Shown here in pieces: positions 19,152 to 29,301 of a stretch of 64,000 nucleotides of DNA. The notes under the pieces were generated by a model, which saw nothing but the letters and a program-made list of their open reading frames with translations, ran no database searches and was not told where the DNA came from. Both the position numbers and the translations under genes were made by a program. This stretch comes from Pseudomonadota bacterium (GTDB lineage Bacteria; Pseudomonadota; Alphaproteobacteria; Azospirillales; Azospirillaceae), in the NCBI GenBank assembly GCA_023423695.1, contig JAFAFA010000082.1, positions 13,725-77,724 on the forward strand. Reading direction: 5' to 3'. Each line of letters begins with the position of its first letter. Position 1 is the first letter of the stretch.

Positions 19152-22100
19152 ATGACCGGAACGAGCGTAGCGCAGACGGCGGCGGACAGAGACCGCTCCA
19201 GGCCGCCCGGCACCATTACCACCATTCTTACCCTGGCTGTTCCCTTCCTGCTGGTCCTCGCAGCGGCGTGGCCGGGCGGCCCGGTCGATCTCACCCATTA
19301 CCTGCCGCTGCACACTTTCTTCGAAACCTTCGCCATCGCGGTGGCCGCCCTGATCTTCGCGATCGGCTGGCATACCCAGACGGACGAGACGCCGCCGGCC
19401 CTGCTGGCCCTGTCCACCGGCTTTCTCGGGGTGGCGCTGCTGGATTTCGGGCATCTGCTGTCCTATGCGGGCATGCCCGATTTCGTCACCCCGTCGGGAC
19501 CGGAGAAGGCCATCGCCTTCTGGTTCGCTGCCCGGGCGATGGCGGCGGCGGCACTCCTGCTCGCCGCCGTCCTGCCCTGGCGCCCCGGATCGGCGGCTCT
19601 GCGCTATCCGTTGATCGGTGCCGTGCTTGCGATCACCGCGGCGGTGTTCTGGGTCGTGCTGTGGCACCCCGGCCTGCTGCCGCGCACCTTCATCGCCGGC
19701 GTAGGGCTGACGCCGCTCAAGATCGCGGTCGAATATGGGCTGGTCCTGCTCTATGCCGGTGCCGCCCTGATCTTCCACAGACGCCGGCGGGAGGCCCGCA
19801 CGCTGGACGTCCACCGCATGGTGATCGCCGCCGTCGCCATCGCGATGAGCGAACTCTGCTTCACGCTCTACTTCAGCGTCTACGACCTCGCCAACGTGGC
19901 CGGTCACATCTACAAGGTCATCGGCTATTGCTACCTGTACCGGGCCGTCTTCGTCACCGCGGTCCATCACCCCTACGACGCGCTGCACCAGTCGGAGCGC
20001 GACCTGTGGCGCGAGAAGGAGCGGGCGCGCGTCACCCTGCTGTCGATCGGCGACGGGCTGATCGCGACGGACACCGGCGGCCGCGTAACCCTGATGAATC
20101 CGGTCGCCGAGCGGCTGACCGGGTGGACCGGCGGCGAGGCGGCAGGCCGCCCGGTGACCGACGTCTTCGACATCGAGAATGCCGAAACCGGGGAGCGCGT
20201 CCCTGTGCCGGTCCAGCAGGTGTTGGAGAATGGCCAGTTAGTCGGGCTCGCCAACCATACGGTGCTGGTGGCGCGCGGCGGACGCCGCAGCCACATCGCC
20301 GACATGGCCTCGCCGATCCGCGACCGCGACGGAACGCTGCACGGCGTGGTCATGGTCTTCCAGGACGTGACCGAGACATACGCCAGCCGGGAGGCGCTGA
20401 AGGACAGCCTTTCGCTCAACACCGGCATTCTGGAAAGCGCCGCCTGCGGCATCATCGCCACCACACTGGACGGCATTATCCGGGTCTTCAACCACGAAGC
20501 TGAGCGGATCTTCGGCTATCCGGCCGACGAGATGGTCGGCACCGCGTCCCTGCCGCGCCTTTACGACGAGGAGGAGCTTCGCGCTCACGCAGACCGGCTT
20601 GCCGCGGAACTGGGGCGCGCGACACCTGCGGGCTTCGAGGCGCTGGTCGCCCGCACCCGCGACAGCGGACTGCCCGATTCCAGCGAATGGACCGGACTGC
20701 GAAAGGACGGCGCCCGCGTCGCCCTTTCCGCCGCCACCAGCGTTCTGCGCGACAGCGGTGGTGCGGTGCGCGGCTATTTGACAGTGGTGATGGACATCAC
20801 CGAGAGGAAACGGGCGGAACGGCAGATCGAAAGCCTCGCCTACTATGACCCGCTGACCAACCTGCCGAACCGCCGCCTGCTGCTGGAACAGCTGGACTGC
20901 CAGCTGCGCACGGCACGGCAGAACGGGCGGTGCGGCGCCTTGATGTTCCTCGACCTCGACGACTTCAAGGGACTGAACGACGCCCGCGGCCATGTCGCCG
21001 GCGACACGCTGCTGCGCGAACTGGCGGCCCGGCTGAACGCCAGCCTGCGACGGGACGATCTGGTCGGCCGCTTGAGCGGAGACGAGTTCGTCATCCTGCT
21101 GCCAGACCTGGGCCCAACGCCGGAGGAAGCCTCCAAGATCGGGTGGCGGGTGGCGGAGAAGCTGCGGCTGGCCGTCGCCCAGCCCTTCCGCCTGGACAGC
21201 TATGAACACAGCATCTTCGCCAGCATCGGTCTGACCGTCTTCCCCAAGACAGCGGAGGAAACGGTGGAGGACCTGCTGAAACAGGCCGACACCGCCATGT
21301 ATGCCGCCAAGGATGGTGGACGGAACACCATCCGGGACTATGACCCGGCGATGCTGGTGGACGCCCAGGCTCGCCTAGCGCTGCAGCAGGATCTGCGCAA
21401 GGCGGTGGATGCCGGGGAGTTCACGCTGTTCCTGCAGCCGCAGACCAGCGCCGATGGCACCCTGGTCGCGGCCGAGGCGCTGATCCGCTGGCAGCATCCG
21501 CAGCGCGGCTTCGTGGCGCCCGGTGCGTTCATCGCGGTGGCCGAGGAATCGGGCCTGATCCTGCCGCTGGGCGACTGGATCCTGATGGAGGCCTGCCACG
21601 TCCTGCGCCGTCTGGCCGATGCGGGCAGCAGTTGCCACCTGTCCATCAACATCAGCCCGCGCCAGTTCCGCCAGCAGAATTTCTGTGCCGGCGTGATCGC
21701 CGCGGTCCGCGCCAGCCGCATCGACCCGTGTCTGCTGACGCTGGAGATCACCGAGGGCATCGCCATCGACGACTGCGCCGACACCGTGTCCAAGATGTCG
21801 GAACTGGCGGCGGTCGGGATATCCTTCTCGCTGGACGATTTCGGCACCGGCTTCTCGTCGCTGTCCTACCTGAAACAGCTGCCGGTGGGAGAGCTGAAGA
21901 TCGACCGTTCCTTCGTCCAGGATGTGGACCGCAACAGCCACAACGCCGTGCTGGTGGAAACCATGCTGTCGATCGCCAGCCGCCTTGGATTGAAGGCGGT
22001 GGCGGAGGGGGTGGAAACCGCGGCGGAGCGGGATTTCCTGCGCGACCATGGCTGCGCGATCTTCCAGGGCTTTTATTTCGACCGGCCGATGCCCGTCGAC

Positions 22101-22166
22101 GACTTCATGCGGAAATACGTACTCCCGGCAGAGCAGGCGGCCATCGAACAGCCGGCGTTCGCCTGA
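19152..22166 (+). CDS. MASE3-PAS-PAS-GGDEF-EAL c-di-GMP turnover protein
   Basis: This 1004-residue inner-membrane sensor protein starts with a MASE3-type domain (about 25-285) of seven or eight hydrophobic helices, including LDFGHLLSYAGMPDF. Two PAS domains follow (about 295-410 and 420-545). The GGDEF domain (about 555-715) has RLSGDEFVILL at about 640; the SGDEF variant is usually active. The EAL domain (about 730-985) has the EAL motif near 775 (AAEALIRW), LEITEG, DDFGTGFSSLSYLK and AEGVET, so all phosphodiesterase signature residues I can identify are present. The protein could both make and degrade c-di-GMP, with the membrane and PAS modules choosing. It is monocistronic. The giant adhesin at the right edge would be a typical c-di-GMP-controlled output, but no link is shown here. 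Confidence 0.93.
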   Translation: MTGTSVAQTAADRDRSRPPGTITTILTLAVPFLLVLAAAWPGGPVDLTHYLPLHTFFETFAIAVAALIFAIGWHTQTDETPPALLALSTGFLGVALLDFGHLLSYAGMPDFVTPSGPEKAIAFWFAARAMAAAALLLAAVLPWRPGSAALRYPLIGAVLAITAAVFWVVLWHPGLLPRTFIAGVGLTPLKIAVEYGLVLLYAGAALIFHRRRREARTLDVHRMVIAAVAIAMSELCFTLYFSVYDLANVAGHIYKVIGYCYLYRAVFVTAVHHPYDALHQSERDLWREKERARVTLLSIGDGLIATDTGGRVTLMNPVAERLTGWTGGEAAGRPVTDVFDIENAETGERVPVPVQQVLENGQLVGLANHTVLVARGGRRSHIADMASPIRDRDGTLHGVVMVFQDVTETYASREALKDSLSLNTGILESAACGIIATTLDGIIRVFNHEAERIFGYPADEMVGTASLPRLYDEEELRAHADRLAAELGRATPAGFEALVARTRDSGLPDSSEWTGLRKDGARVALSAATSVLRDSGGAVRGYLTVVMDITERKRAERQIESLAYYDPLTNLPNRRLLLEQLDCQLRTARQNGRCGALMFLDLDDFKGLNDARGHVAGDTLLRELAARLNASLRRDDLVGRLSGDEFVILLPDLGPTPEEASKIGWRVAEKLRLAVAQPFRLDSYEHSIFASIGLTVFPKTAEETVEDLLKQADTAMYAAKDGGRNTIRDYDPAMLVDAQARLALQQDLRKAVDAGEFTLFLQPQTSADGTLVAAEALIRWQHPQRGFVAPGAFIAVAEESGLILPLGDWILMEACHVLRRLADAGSSCHLSINISPRQFRQQNFCAGVIAAVRASRIDPCLLTLEITEGIAIDDCADTVSKMSELAAVGISFSLDDFGTGFSSLSYLKQLPVGELKIDRSFVQDVDRNSHNAVLVETMLSIASRLGLKAVAEGVETAAERDFLRDHGCAIFQGFYFDRPMPVDDFMRKYVLPAEQAAIEQPAFA

Positions 22167-22178
22167 CACCGTAAAGCG

Positions 22179-22204
22179 TGAAGCGGCGGGGGGAGGCCGC
22201 TTCA
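22179..22204. terminator. Hairpin between convergent genes
   Basis: A 9-bp perfect stem, TGAAGCGGC / GCCGCTTCA, with an 8-nt G-rich loop lies between the GGDEF-EAL stop and the LivK-like stop. There is no T-tract, so it is only a probable transcription end. Confidence 0.4.
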
Positions 22205-22228
22205 GCATCCCCCCGACCGGCGTGCAGG

Positions 22229-23338
22229 TTACTTCTGGGCGACCATCTTGGGCTGGCCGTTGCTCCACTCATACATCACGTAGTTCGGCTTGGTGATGTC
22301 GCCCTTCTTGTCGAACTCTACCGGGCCGACGACGGTGTCGTAGCTGCCGGAATGCAGCGCGGTCGACAGCTTCTTCCCGTCCGGGCTGCCGGCCTTCTGC
22401 AGGCCCTGCGCGATCACCTGCACCGCGGCGTAGCTGTAGAAGGCGAAGTTACCCGGCTCCGGCAGGCCGGCCGCCTTGAAGGAGGCGATCAGCTCCTGCG
22501 CCTTGGGATCGCTGGCGGCCGACGGGCTGTCGGTGTACAGCGTGCCCTCGCCGGCCTGGCCGGTGATCGACCAGTATTCCTGGTTGTTCAGGCCGTCGCC
22601 GGCGATGAACTGCGGCTTCAACCCCTGCTCCTGCGCCTGACGGACGATCAGGCCCAACTCCGGATGATAGCCGCCGTAATAGACGGCATCGATCTTCTTG
22701 TCCTTCAGGCTGGTGATCAGCGCCGAGAAGTCGCGCTCGCCGGCCGTGACGGAACCGCGGTAGGCAACCTTGCCGCCCGACTTCTCCAGCGTCTCGACCA
22801 CGACGTCGGCCAGCCCCTTGCCGTAGGCCTGCTTGTCGTCGAGCACCGCGACGTTCTTGCCCTTGAAGGTCTCGGCCAGATACTTGCCGGCAACCACGCC
22901 CTGCTGGTCGTCGCGGCCGCAGACGCGGAAGATGTTCGGGTGACCCTTGGAGGTCAGCAGCGGGTTGGTGGCGGTCGGGGTGACCATCACCACGCCTTCC
23001 TCCTGGTAGACATCGGCCGCCGGGATGCTGGCACCGGAGCACAGATGGCCGACCACCGCCGCGACCCCATCGCGGACGAACTGGTTGGCGACCGCCACCG
23101 CCTGCCGCGGGTCGCAGGCGTCGTCACCCACCTTCAGCACCAGCTTCTGGCCCAGCACGCCGCCCTTGGCATTGATGTCGGCAATCGCCTGCTTGGCGCC
23201 GTACACCGACTGCTCGCCCAGGGCCGCCACCGGACCGGTGGTCGCCGTGCCGAGCCCGATGACGATGTCCGCCTGCGCCGTGCCGAAGCCGGCCAGCAGT
23301 GCCGTCGCACTGACGAAGGAAAGGACGGTGAGACGCAT
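22229..23338 (-). CDS. Branched-chain amino acid-type ABC substrate-binding protein
   Basis: The protein has 369 residues from ATG 23338, preceded by AGGAGAAATATT; a longer frame upstream lacks both a site and a signal peptide. Residues 1-24 (MRLTVLSFVSATALLAGFGTAQA) are a Sec signal peptide. The mature part is a periplasmic-binding type I (LivJ/LivK) fold, with IGLGTATTGPVAALGEQSVYGAKQAI, VVGHLCSGASIPAADVY and the YYGGYHPELGLI block near the hinge. Such proteins deliver leucine-type amino acids, amides or urea to LivHMGF permeases. No permease or ATPase gene is adjacent, so it is an orphan that must use a transporter encoded elsewhere. It is divergent from the iclR gene. Confidence 0.9.
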   Translation of the reverse strand: MRLTVLSFVSATALLAGFGTAQADIVIGLGTATTGPVAALGEQSVYGAKQAIADINAKGGVLGQKLVLKVGDDACDPRQAVAVANQFVRDGVAAVVGHLCSGASIPAADVYQEEGVVMVTPTATNPLLTSKGHPNIFRVCGRDDQQGVVAGKYLAETFKGKNVAVLDDKQAYGKGLADVVVETLEKSGGKVAYRGSVTAGERDFSALITSLKDKKIDAVYYGGYHPELGLIVRQAQEQGLKPQFIAGDGLNNQEYWSITGQAGEGTLYTDSPSAASDPKAQELIASFKAAGLPEPGNFAFYSYAAVQVIAQGLQKAGSPDGKKLSTALHSGSYDTVVGPVEFDKKGDITKPNYVMYEWSNGQPKMVAQK

Positions 23339-23498
23339 AATATTTCTCCTGGGATGACCATTTTGCGCCGGTCCACGTCCAACGGCCCCGGCACATTCCC
23401 ATTTCTGACCCAAGCGACAGGATTTTGAAAGCGCGATCATGAGTGTCGCCCCCCTTCAACCACCCCCGCGACCGTTCGTCGCCGGCTCGAGCTGTCTC

Positions 23499-23526
23499 AC
23501 TATTTGGAATCATGCAAAACTATTTG
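23499..23526. promoter_or_regulatory. Direct repeats in the livK/iclR intergenic region
   Basis: ACTATTTG occurs at 23499-23506 and again at 23519-23526, exactly 20 bp (two helical turns) apart, in an unusually AT-rich stretch about 55 bp before the IclR start. Direct half-sites on one DNA face suit a regulator that binds as a dimer of dimers, as IclR proteins do. Binding by the neighbouring IclR protein is a guess. Confidence 0.35.
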
Positions 23527-23579
23527 ACACATCTTGGGACATGCGCGAGCATTCATGAAACAACGGTAACAAACAAATC

Positions 23580-24392
23580 ATGGGCGGAATCATCCCAGCG
23601 ACCGAGCAGGAGGCGGAGGCCGGCAAGCCGCAGGGCGCCGGAACCCAAACCTTGCTGCGTGGACTGGCTTTGCTGGAATGCGTGGCCGCCGGCGTCGGCG
23701 ACGTGAAGGGTATCGCGGCCCGGCTGGGCACCCCGCGCAGCACCACCCACCGCATGCTCGTCAGCCTCGTGGCGGAGGGATACCTCCATCACATCCCCTA
23801 CAAGGGCTATCTGCTGGGCCCGAAGCTGATCCAGCTGGGGATGAAGGCGCTGGAGCAGCGCCCCCTGATCGCGGTCGCCCGCCCGCATATCGAGGCGCTG
23901 GCGCAGGCCACCGGCGACACCGTCCATCTCGGCGTCGAGGACAACGGCGAGGTCTTCTATCTCGACAAGATTCCCGGCACCCGGGGGCTGGAGATGCGGT
24001 CCCGCACCGGACAGCGCATGCCAATCGCCTCCACCGGACTGGGCAAGGCGCTGATGCTGGGCATGGCGCCTGCGCGCTGGGCATCATTGCACGCGCTGCT
24101 CTGCTCCCCCGATGCGCCGGCCGACCGGCCGCGTCCCGCAGACTGGCCGCTGTTCAGACAGCAGTTGGACCGCTACGTCGCCCAGGGCTGGGCGATGGAT
24201 TTGGAAGAGAACGAACTCGGCATCCGTTGCGTCTCCGCACCGGTACGCGACGGCCGGAATCTGGTGGTGGCGGCGATCAGCGTCGCCAGCGCCGTCCCCT
24301 ACATGCCTGACGACCGCATGGCCACTCTGGGACCGCTGGTCCGGGCCACGGCGGACGCGATATCCAAGGATCTGGGATGGATCGCACCATAA
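23580..24392 (+). CDS. IclR-family regulator of the sugar-acid operon
   Basis: The protein has 270 residues. The N-terminal winged helix (about 25-85, with GDVKGIAARLGTPRSTTHRMLVSLVAEGYL) and the C-terminal effector domain (about 100-265, with GVEDNGEVFYLDKIPG and STGLGKALM) are textbook IclR. It starts the operon and overlaps dgoK by 16 bp. By analogy with KdgR and DgoR-type control, its effector may be 2-keto-3-deoxygalactonate or a related acid. It probably acts on its own promoter. The first 20 residues are disordered. Confidence 0.92.
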   Translation: MGGIIPATEQEAEAGKPQGAGTQTLLRGLALLECVAAGVGDVKGIAARLGTPRSTTHRMLVSLVAEGYLHHIPYKGYLLGPKLIQLGMKALEQRPLIAVARPHIEALAQATGDTVHLGVEDNGEVFYLDKIPGTRGLEMRSRTGQRMPIASTGLGKALMLGMAPARWASLHALLCSPDAPADRPRPADWPLFRQQLDRYVAQGWAMDLEENELGIRCVSAPVRDGRNLVVAAISVASAVPYMPDDRMATLGPLVRATADAISKDLGWIAP

Positions 24393-25398
24393 CCTCCTCC
24401 ACCGACACCGCCACCGAACCGGCGCTGATCGCGCTGGATTGGGGGACGTCGAGCCTGCGCGGCTTCCTGATGGACGCCGGCGCGCGCGTGCTTGCCGAAC
24501 GGGCGTCCGCCCACGGCATCCAGAACCTGCCGCAGCCCGGCCCCGCCGGATTCGACGCCGCGCTGGCCGCCCTGTGCGGGGACTGGCTGGACGCGCATCC
24601 CGGCTTGCCGGTGGTGGCCGGCGGGATGGTCGGCAGTGCCCAGGGATGGGTCGAGGCACCCTATGTCACCACCCCGGCCGACGCGACGACCCTGGCCGAC
24701 CGGGCGGCGCGGGTGGAGACGGCCTCCGGCCGCCGCATCCTGATCGCCCCCGGCGTTCTGCACGACCCGGACGGCGCGCCTCCCGACGTGATGCGCGGCG
24801 AGGAGATCCAGATCGCCGGCGCACTGGCCGGGAATGCCGACTGGGCGCGGAACGCCTGCATCGCCATGCCCGGCACCCATTCCAAATGGGTCCGCGTCAC
24901 CGATGGGCGCATCACCGCCTTCTCCTCCTACATGACGGGGGAGCTGTTCGCAGTTCTGAAAACCCATTCGCTGCTCGGCCGCCTGATGCCCGCCGACCGC
25001 GAAGCGTCTCCTGAGGATGAGGCGGCGGCCTTCGCCGTCGGCATCCGCGCCGCGCAGTCCGCCGGTCCCGGCGACCTGCCCCACCAGCTGTTCGCGACCC
25101 GCACGCTGGGCCTGACCAAGCGCATGCCGGCCGAGGGGCTGGCGCATTACCTGTCGGGCCTCCTGATCGGGCACGAGTTGCGCTCCGGCCTCGCTTTGCT
25201 GGCGGAGATGCCGGCGGGCACGCCGCTGCTGCTGATCGGCGCCCCGGCCCTGTGCAGCCGCTATGGCCGCGGGCTCGCCGCCTTCGGCGTCACGCCGGCG
25301 GCGCAGCTCGGCAATACCGCCCCGCGCGGCCTGTTCCAGTTCGCCGCCGCGGCCGGGCTGCTTCCGGCCGGCACAACCCCCAGCACGATGAGCGCGCC

Positions 25399-25402
<4 letters not shown>
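24377..25402 (+). CDS. dgoK: 2-dehydro-3-deoxygalactonokinase
   Basis: The protein has 341 residues. It phosphorylates 2-keto-3-deoxy-galactonate at C6 using ATP, the second step of the De Ley-Doudoroff galactonate route. The family start LIALDWGTSSLRGFLMD is the phosphate-1 loop of the ASKHA fold. VAGGMVGSAQGWVEAPYV, DVMRGEEIQIAGAL and MPGTHSKWVRV with FSSYMTGELFAVL are conserved DgoK blocks. It starts inside the iclR stop with AAGGATCTGGG as its ribosome-binding site and overlaps dgoA by 4 bp. The kinase and aldolase are thus translationally coupled. Confidence 0.94.
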
Positions 25403-26052
<650 letters not shown>

Positions 26053-26122
26053 TCACCATCCCTTTTCCGATCGTCGCCTTTCAATGACCGGCGCACAAGC
26101 CGGCACACCCAGAGGGAATGCC

Positions 26123-27112
26123 ATGAAGGTCTCTACCCGCCTGACCCGTACCGTTCTGACGGCCGGCCTGTCCGCCGGCATGCTGTTCGCCGGAGCCGCC
26201 ACCATCTCCGGCGCCGCCCTGGCCGCCGAATATCCGGCGAAGCCCGTCGAGCTGATCGTCCCCTACGCCGCCGGCGGCGGCACCGACCTCGTCGCCCGCG
26301 CCTTCGCCGATGCGGCCAAGAAGCAGCTGCCGCAGTCGATGGGCGTGGTGAACAAGACCGGCGGCGGCGGCGCCGTCGGCCTGACCGAGATCATGGCCGC
26401 CCGTCCCGACGGCTACAAGATCGGCATGGGCACGGTGGAGATCACCCTGCTGCCGCATATGGGCGTCGCCCGCTTCACGGTGGACGACTTCACCCCGATC
26501 GCCCGCCTGAACGCGGAGCCGAGCGCCATCACCGTCAAGGCCGACGCGCCGTGGAAGACGGTGGAGGAGTTCCTGGAGCATGCCAAGGCCAACCCCGGCA
26601 AGGTGCGCATCGGCAACTCCGGCACCGGCGCCATCTGGCACCTCGCGGCCGAGGCGCTGGAGGAGAAGACCGGCACGACCTTCAACCATGTGCCCTTCGA
26701 CGGCGCCAACCCGGCCGTGACCTCGCTGCTGGGCGGCCACATCGAAGCGGTGTCGGTCAGCCCGGCCGAGGTGTCGAGCCAGCTCGCCGCCGGCCAGCTG
26801 CGCATGCTCGCCGTCATGGCCGATCAGCGCAGCAAGGCCTTCCCCGACGTGCCCACCCTGAAGGATAAGGGCATCGACCTGTCCGTCGCCACTTGGCGTG
26901 GCATCGTGGTGCCGAAGAAGACGCCGGCCGCGGTGGTCGACACGCTGCGCACCGCCAGCAAGGCCGCGGCGGAAGACCAGGCCTTCCGTGACCAGCTGGC
27001 CAAGATGAACCTGACCTGGGCCTATGCCGACGGCCCCGAGTTCGGTCAGGTCATGCAGAAGGACAATGCCTTCTTCAAGGACCTGATGACCAAGCTGGGC
27101 ATGGCGAAGTAA
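26123..27112 (+). CDS. Tripartite tricarboxylate transporter substrate-binding protein
   Basis: The protein has 329 residues from ATG 26123, preceded by AGAGGGAATGCC; an earlier in-frame start would put 13 residues before the signal peptide. Residues 1-34 form a Sec signal ending in ALA. The mature part is the TctC/BugE type: AEYPAKPVELIVPYAAGGGTDLVAR is reduced here to its markers, VPYAAGGGTD and NKTGGGGAVG, with VPFDGANPAVTSLLGGHIEAVSV-type lobe sequences later. These periplasmic proteins capture small carboxylates for TctAB. Substrate inference from the operon is a sugar acid such as galactonate or another aldonate. A stable hairpin follows the stop. Confidence 0.9.
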   Translation: MKVSTRLTRTVLTAGLSAGMLFAGAATISGAALAAEYPAKPVELIVPYAAGGGTDLVARAFADAAKKQLPQSMGVVNKTGGGGAVGLTEIMAARPDGYKIGMGTVEITLLPHMGVARFTVDDFTPIARLNAEPSAITVKADAPWKTVEEFLEHAKANPGKVRIGNSGTGAIWHLAAEALEEKTGTTFNHVPFDGANPAVTSLLGGHIEAVSVSPAEVSSQLAAGQLRMLAVMADQRSKAFPDVPTLKDKGIDLSVATWRGIVVPKKTPAAVVDTLRTASKAAAEDQAFRDQLAKMNLTWAYADGPEFGQVMQKDNAFFKDLMTKLGMAK

Positions 27113-27121
27113 CGCCGGATC

Positions 27122-27159
27122 GACGGGGTTCCCGGCGGGTCGCCATCGGGAACCCCGTC
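27122..27159 (+). promoter_or_regulatory. Intra-operon hairpin after the binding-protein gene
   Basis: A perfect 13-bp stem, GACGGGGTTCCCG / CGGGAACCCCGTC, with a 12-nt loop lies between the tctC-like and tctB-like genes and has no T-run. In other transporter operons such structures protect the upstream message and cut downstream expression, giving excess binding protein. That role is inferred here. Confidence 0.6.
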
Positions 27160-27180
27160 ATCGGTTGAGGAGACAGGATC

Positions 27181-27705
27181 ATGAGCACCGCACCCGCAGG
27201 GGGCGCAGGCCCCGACCTTGGCAACGCCATGCCGCTGACGACGAAGATCGCCAATCTCGTGATTGCCGTCGTTCTGATCGCCATCGCGGCCTCGGCCATC
27301 GCCGCGACCGGCGATTTCCCCAAGAGTATGCTGGCGACCGACGTGGGATCCGCCCGCTTCCCGATCATCCATGCCGGCGCGCTGATCCTGCTGTGCCTGA
27401 TCCTGATCGCCAACACGCTGCGCGCGCCCACCGCCCCGGCGTCGGCCGGTGAGGCGCCGGTCGGGATCGCCGGCTATGCCGGCGTGGCACTGGGCATGCT
27501 GGCGACCGCCGGCTGCATCGTCGCCATGGAGTATGTCGGCTATGGCATCGCCACTGCCGTCTACATGGCCGTGATCATGGCGTTGATGGGGCAGCGCAGC
27601 CCGGTCTGGAACCCGGTGCTGGCGGTCGGCGTGACAGCGATCGTCTACGGCGTCTTCCACTACGCGCTCCAGGTGCCGTTGCCGGTGGGGAGCCTGTTCG
27701 AATGA
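27181..27705 (+). CDS. tctB: Tripartite tricarboxylate transporter small membrane subunit (TctB)
   Basis: The protein has 174 residues, with an N-terminal tail of about 20 residues then four predicted transmembrane helices (about 21-44, 61-80, 97-120 and 126-160). This is the usual TctB layout, a poorly conserved small subunit that pairs with TctA. TTGAGGAGACAGGATC gives a strong ribosome-binding site for ATG 27181. It stands between the binding protein and TctA in the canonical tctCBA order. Confidence 0.88.
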   Translation: MSTAPAGGAGPDLGNAMPLTTKIANLVIAVVLIAIAASAIAATGDFPKSMLATDVGSARFPIIHAGALILLCLILIANTLRAPTAPASAGEAPVGIAGYAGVALGMLATAGCIVAMEYVGYGIATAVYMAVIMALMGQRSPVWNPVLAVGVTAIVYGVFHYALQVPLPVGSLFE

Positions 27706-27756
27706 CCATCCCCGCCCTTTTCATGGCCGCACCGTACGTCGTGGAGTATCGCCGCC

Positions 27757-29283
27757 ATGCATGAACTCGATCTTCTGATGAATGGCTTCGCCACGCTGGC
27801 GTCGAACCCGCTGGCGCTGTTTCTTGCACTGTTCGGCGTCACGCTCGGCATCATCATTGGCGCTTTGCCCGGCCTGACGGCGACCATGGGCGTTGCCATC
27901 CTGCTGCCCTTCACCTTCGGCATGGATCCGGTGTCCGGCCTGCTGATGATCTCCGGCGTCTTCTTCGGCGGCGTCTATGGCGGGTCAGTGACGGCGATCC
28001 TGCTGCGCATTCCCGGCACTCCGGCCGCCGCCGCCACGGCGATGGACGGGTTCGAGCTGACCAGGAAGGGCATGGCCGGCGTGGCGCTGGGCACCGCGAC
28101 CCTGTCCTCCTTCCTCGGCGGCACCGCCAGCATCATCGTCCTGATCTTCCTCGCCCCGGTCCTGGCCGGCTTCGCGCTGAAGTTCAGCGCGTCGGAGAGC
28201 TTCGCGCTCGCCGTCTTCGGCCTTAGCATCATCGCCAGCATTTCCGGCCGGTCGGTGGTGAAGGGGCTGATCGCCGGCTTCCTCGGGCTTTTGATCGCCA
28301 CGGTCGGCATGGATCCGATGGACGGGTTCCCGCGCTTCACCGGCGGCTATACCGAGCTGTTCAACGTCCCCTTCATCCCGGTGATGATCGGCCTGTTCGC
28401 CGCCGCCGAAGCCTTCAAGTCGCTCGAGGACCCGAAGGTCCGCCTGGGCATGGCCGCGGCGCTGGGCCGCATCATTCCGGAATGGGCGACCTTCCGCCGG
28501 CTCCTGGGAACGGTGGCGCGCTCCACCGGCCTCGGCGTGGTGATCGGCATCATTCCCGGTGCCGGCGCCGACATCGCGGCTTATGTCGCCTACAACGAGG
28601 CCAAGCGGTTCAGCAAGACGCCGGAGAATTACGGCAAGGGCGAACTGGGGGGCGTCGCCGCCTGCGAAGCCGGCGCCAACGGCTGCACCGGCGGCGCGCT
28701 GCTGACCATGCTGACGCTGGGAATTCCCGGCGACGCCGTCACCGCGGTGATGCTGGGCGCCCTGACGCTGCAGGGGCTGCAGCCCGGACCGCTGCTGTTC
28801 AAGGAACATGCGGATCTGGTGTTCACCCTGTTTGCCGGCATGCTGTTCTGTTACGTCGGCATGCTGGTGATCGGGTTGGGCCTTCTGCGCGTCATGGGCC
28901 GCGTCCTGCAGATGCCGAAATCGGTGCTGACGCCGGTGATCCTGGTCCTGTGCATCGTCGGCACCTACGCCATCAACAACAGCCTGTTCGACATCGGCAT
29001 CATGCTGGCGGCCGGCGTCGCCGGCTACTTCATGCAGAAGTGGGACTTCCCGGCATCGCCGGTGGTGCTGGCGCTGATCATGGGCCCGATGGCGGAGGCC
29101 AACTTCCGCCGCGCCCTGTCGCTGTCGGGCGGAAGCTACGACTTCCTCTACACCCGGCCAATCACCGTTGCGCTGCTGACCGTCGCCATCCTGACCCTGT
29201 TCCTGCCGCTGGTGAAGCGCTGGCGCAGCCATCGGGCGGAAACGCGGCAAACGGGCGCCGCCAGCTCCCTGAATCAAGCCTGA
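27757..29283 (+). CDS. tctA: Tripartite tricarboxylate transporter large membrane subunit (TctA)
   Basis: The protein has 508 residues and about twelve predicted transmembrane helices. It is the main permease of the TTT system and is thought to be driven by the sodium or proton gradient. The conserved GALPGLTATMGVAILLPFTFGM near residue 30 is the family signature; shorter markers are GVFFGGVYGGSVTAILLRIPG and GIIPGAGADIAAYVAYNEAKR. TctA families take citrate, dicarboxylates, aromatic acids and other carboxylates. Location after dgoKA suggests sugar acids. The SDR gene follows after 18 bp. Confidence 0.92.
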   Translation: MHELDLLMNGFATLASNPLALFLALFGVTLGIIIGALPGLTATMGVAILLPFTFGMDPVSGLLMISGVFFGGVYGGSVTAILLRIPGTPAAAATAMDGFELTRKGMAGVALGTATLSSFLGGTASIIVLIFLAPVLAGFALKFSASESFALAVFGLSIIASISGRSVVKGLIAGFLGLLIATVGMDPMDGFPRFTGGYTELFNVPFIPVMIGLFAAAEAFKSLEDPKVRLGMAAALGRIIPEWATFRRLLGTVARSTGLGVVIGIIPGAGADIAAYVAYNEAKRFSKTPENYGKGELGGVAACEAGANGCTGGALLTMLTLGIPGDAVTAVMLGALTLQGLQPGPLLFKEHADLVFTLFAGMLFCYVGMLVIGLGLLRVMGRVLQMPKSVLTPVILVLCIVGTYAINNSLFDIGIMLAAGVAGYFMQKWDFPASPVVLALIMGPMAEANFRRALSLSGGSYDFLYTRPITVALLTVAILTLFLPLVKRWRSHRAETRQTGAASSLNQA

Positions 29284-29301
29284 TCATAAGGAAAGACAGT
29301 C

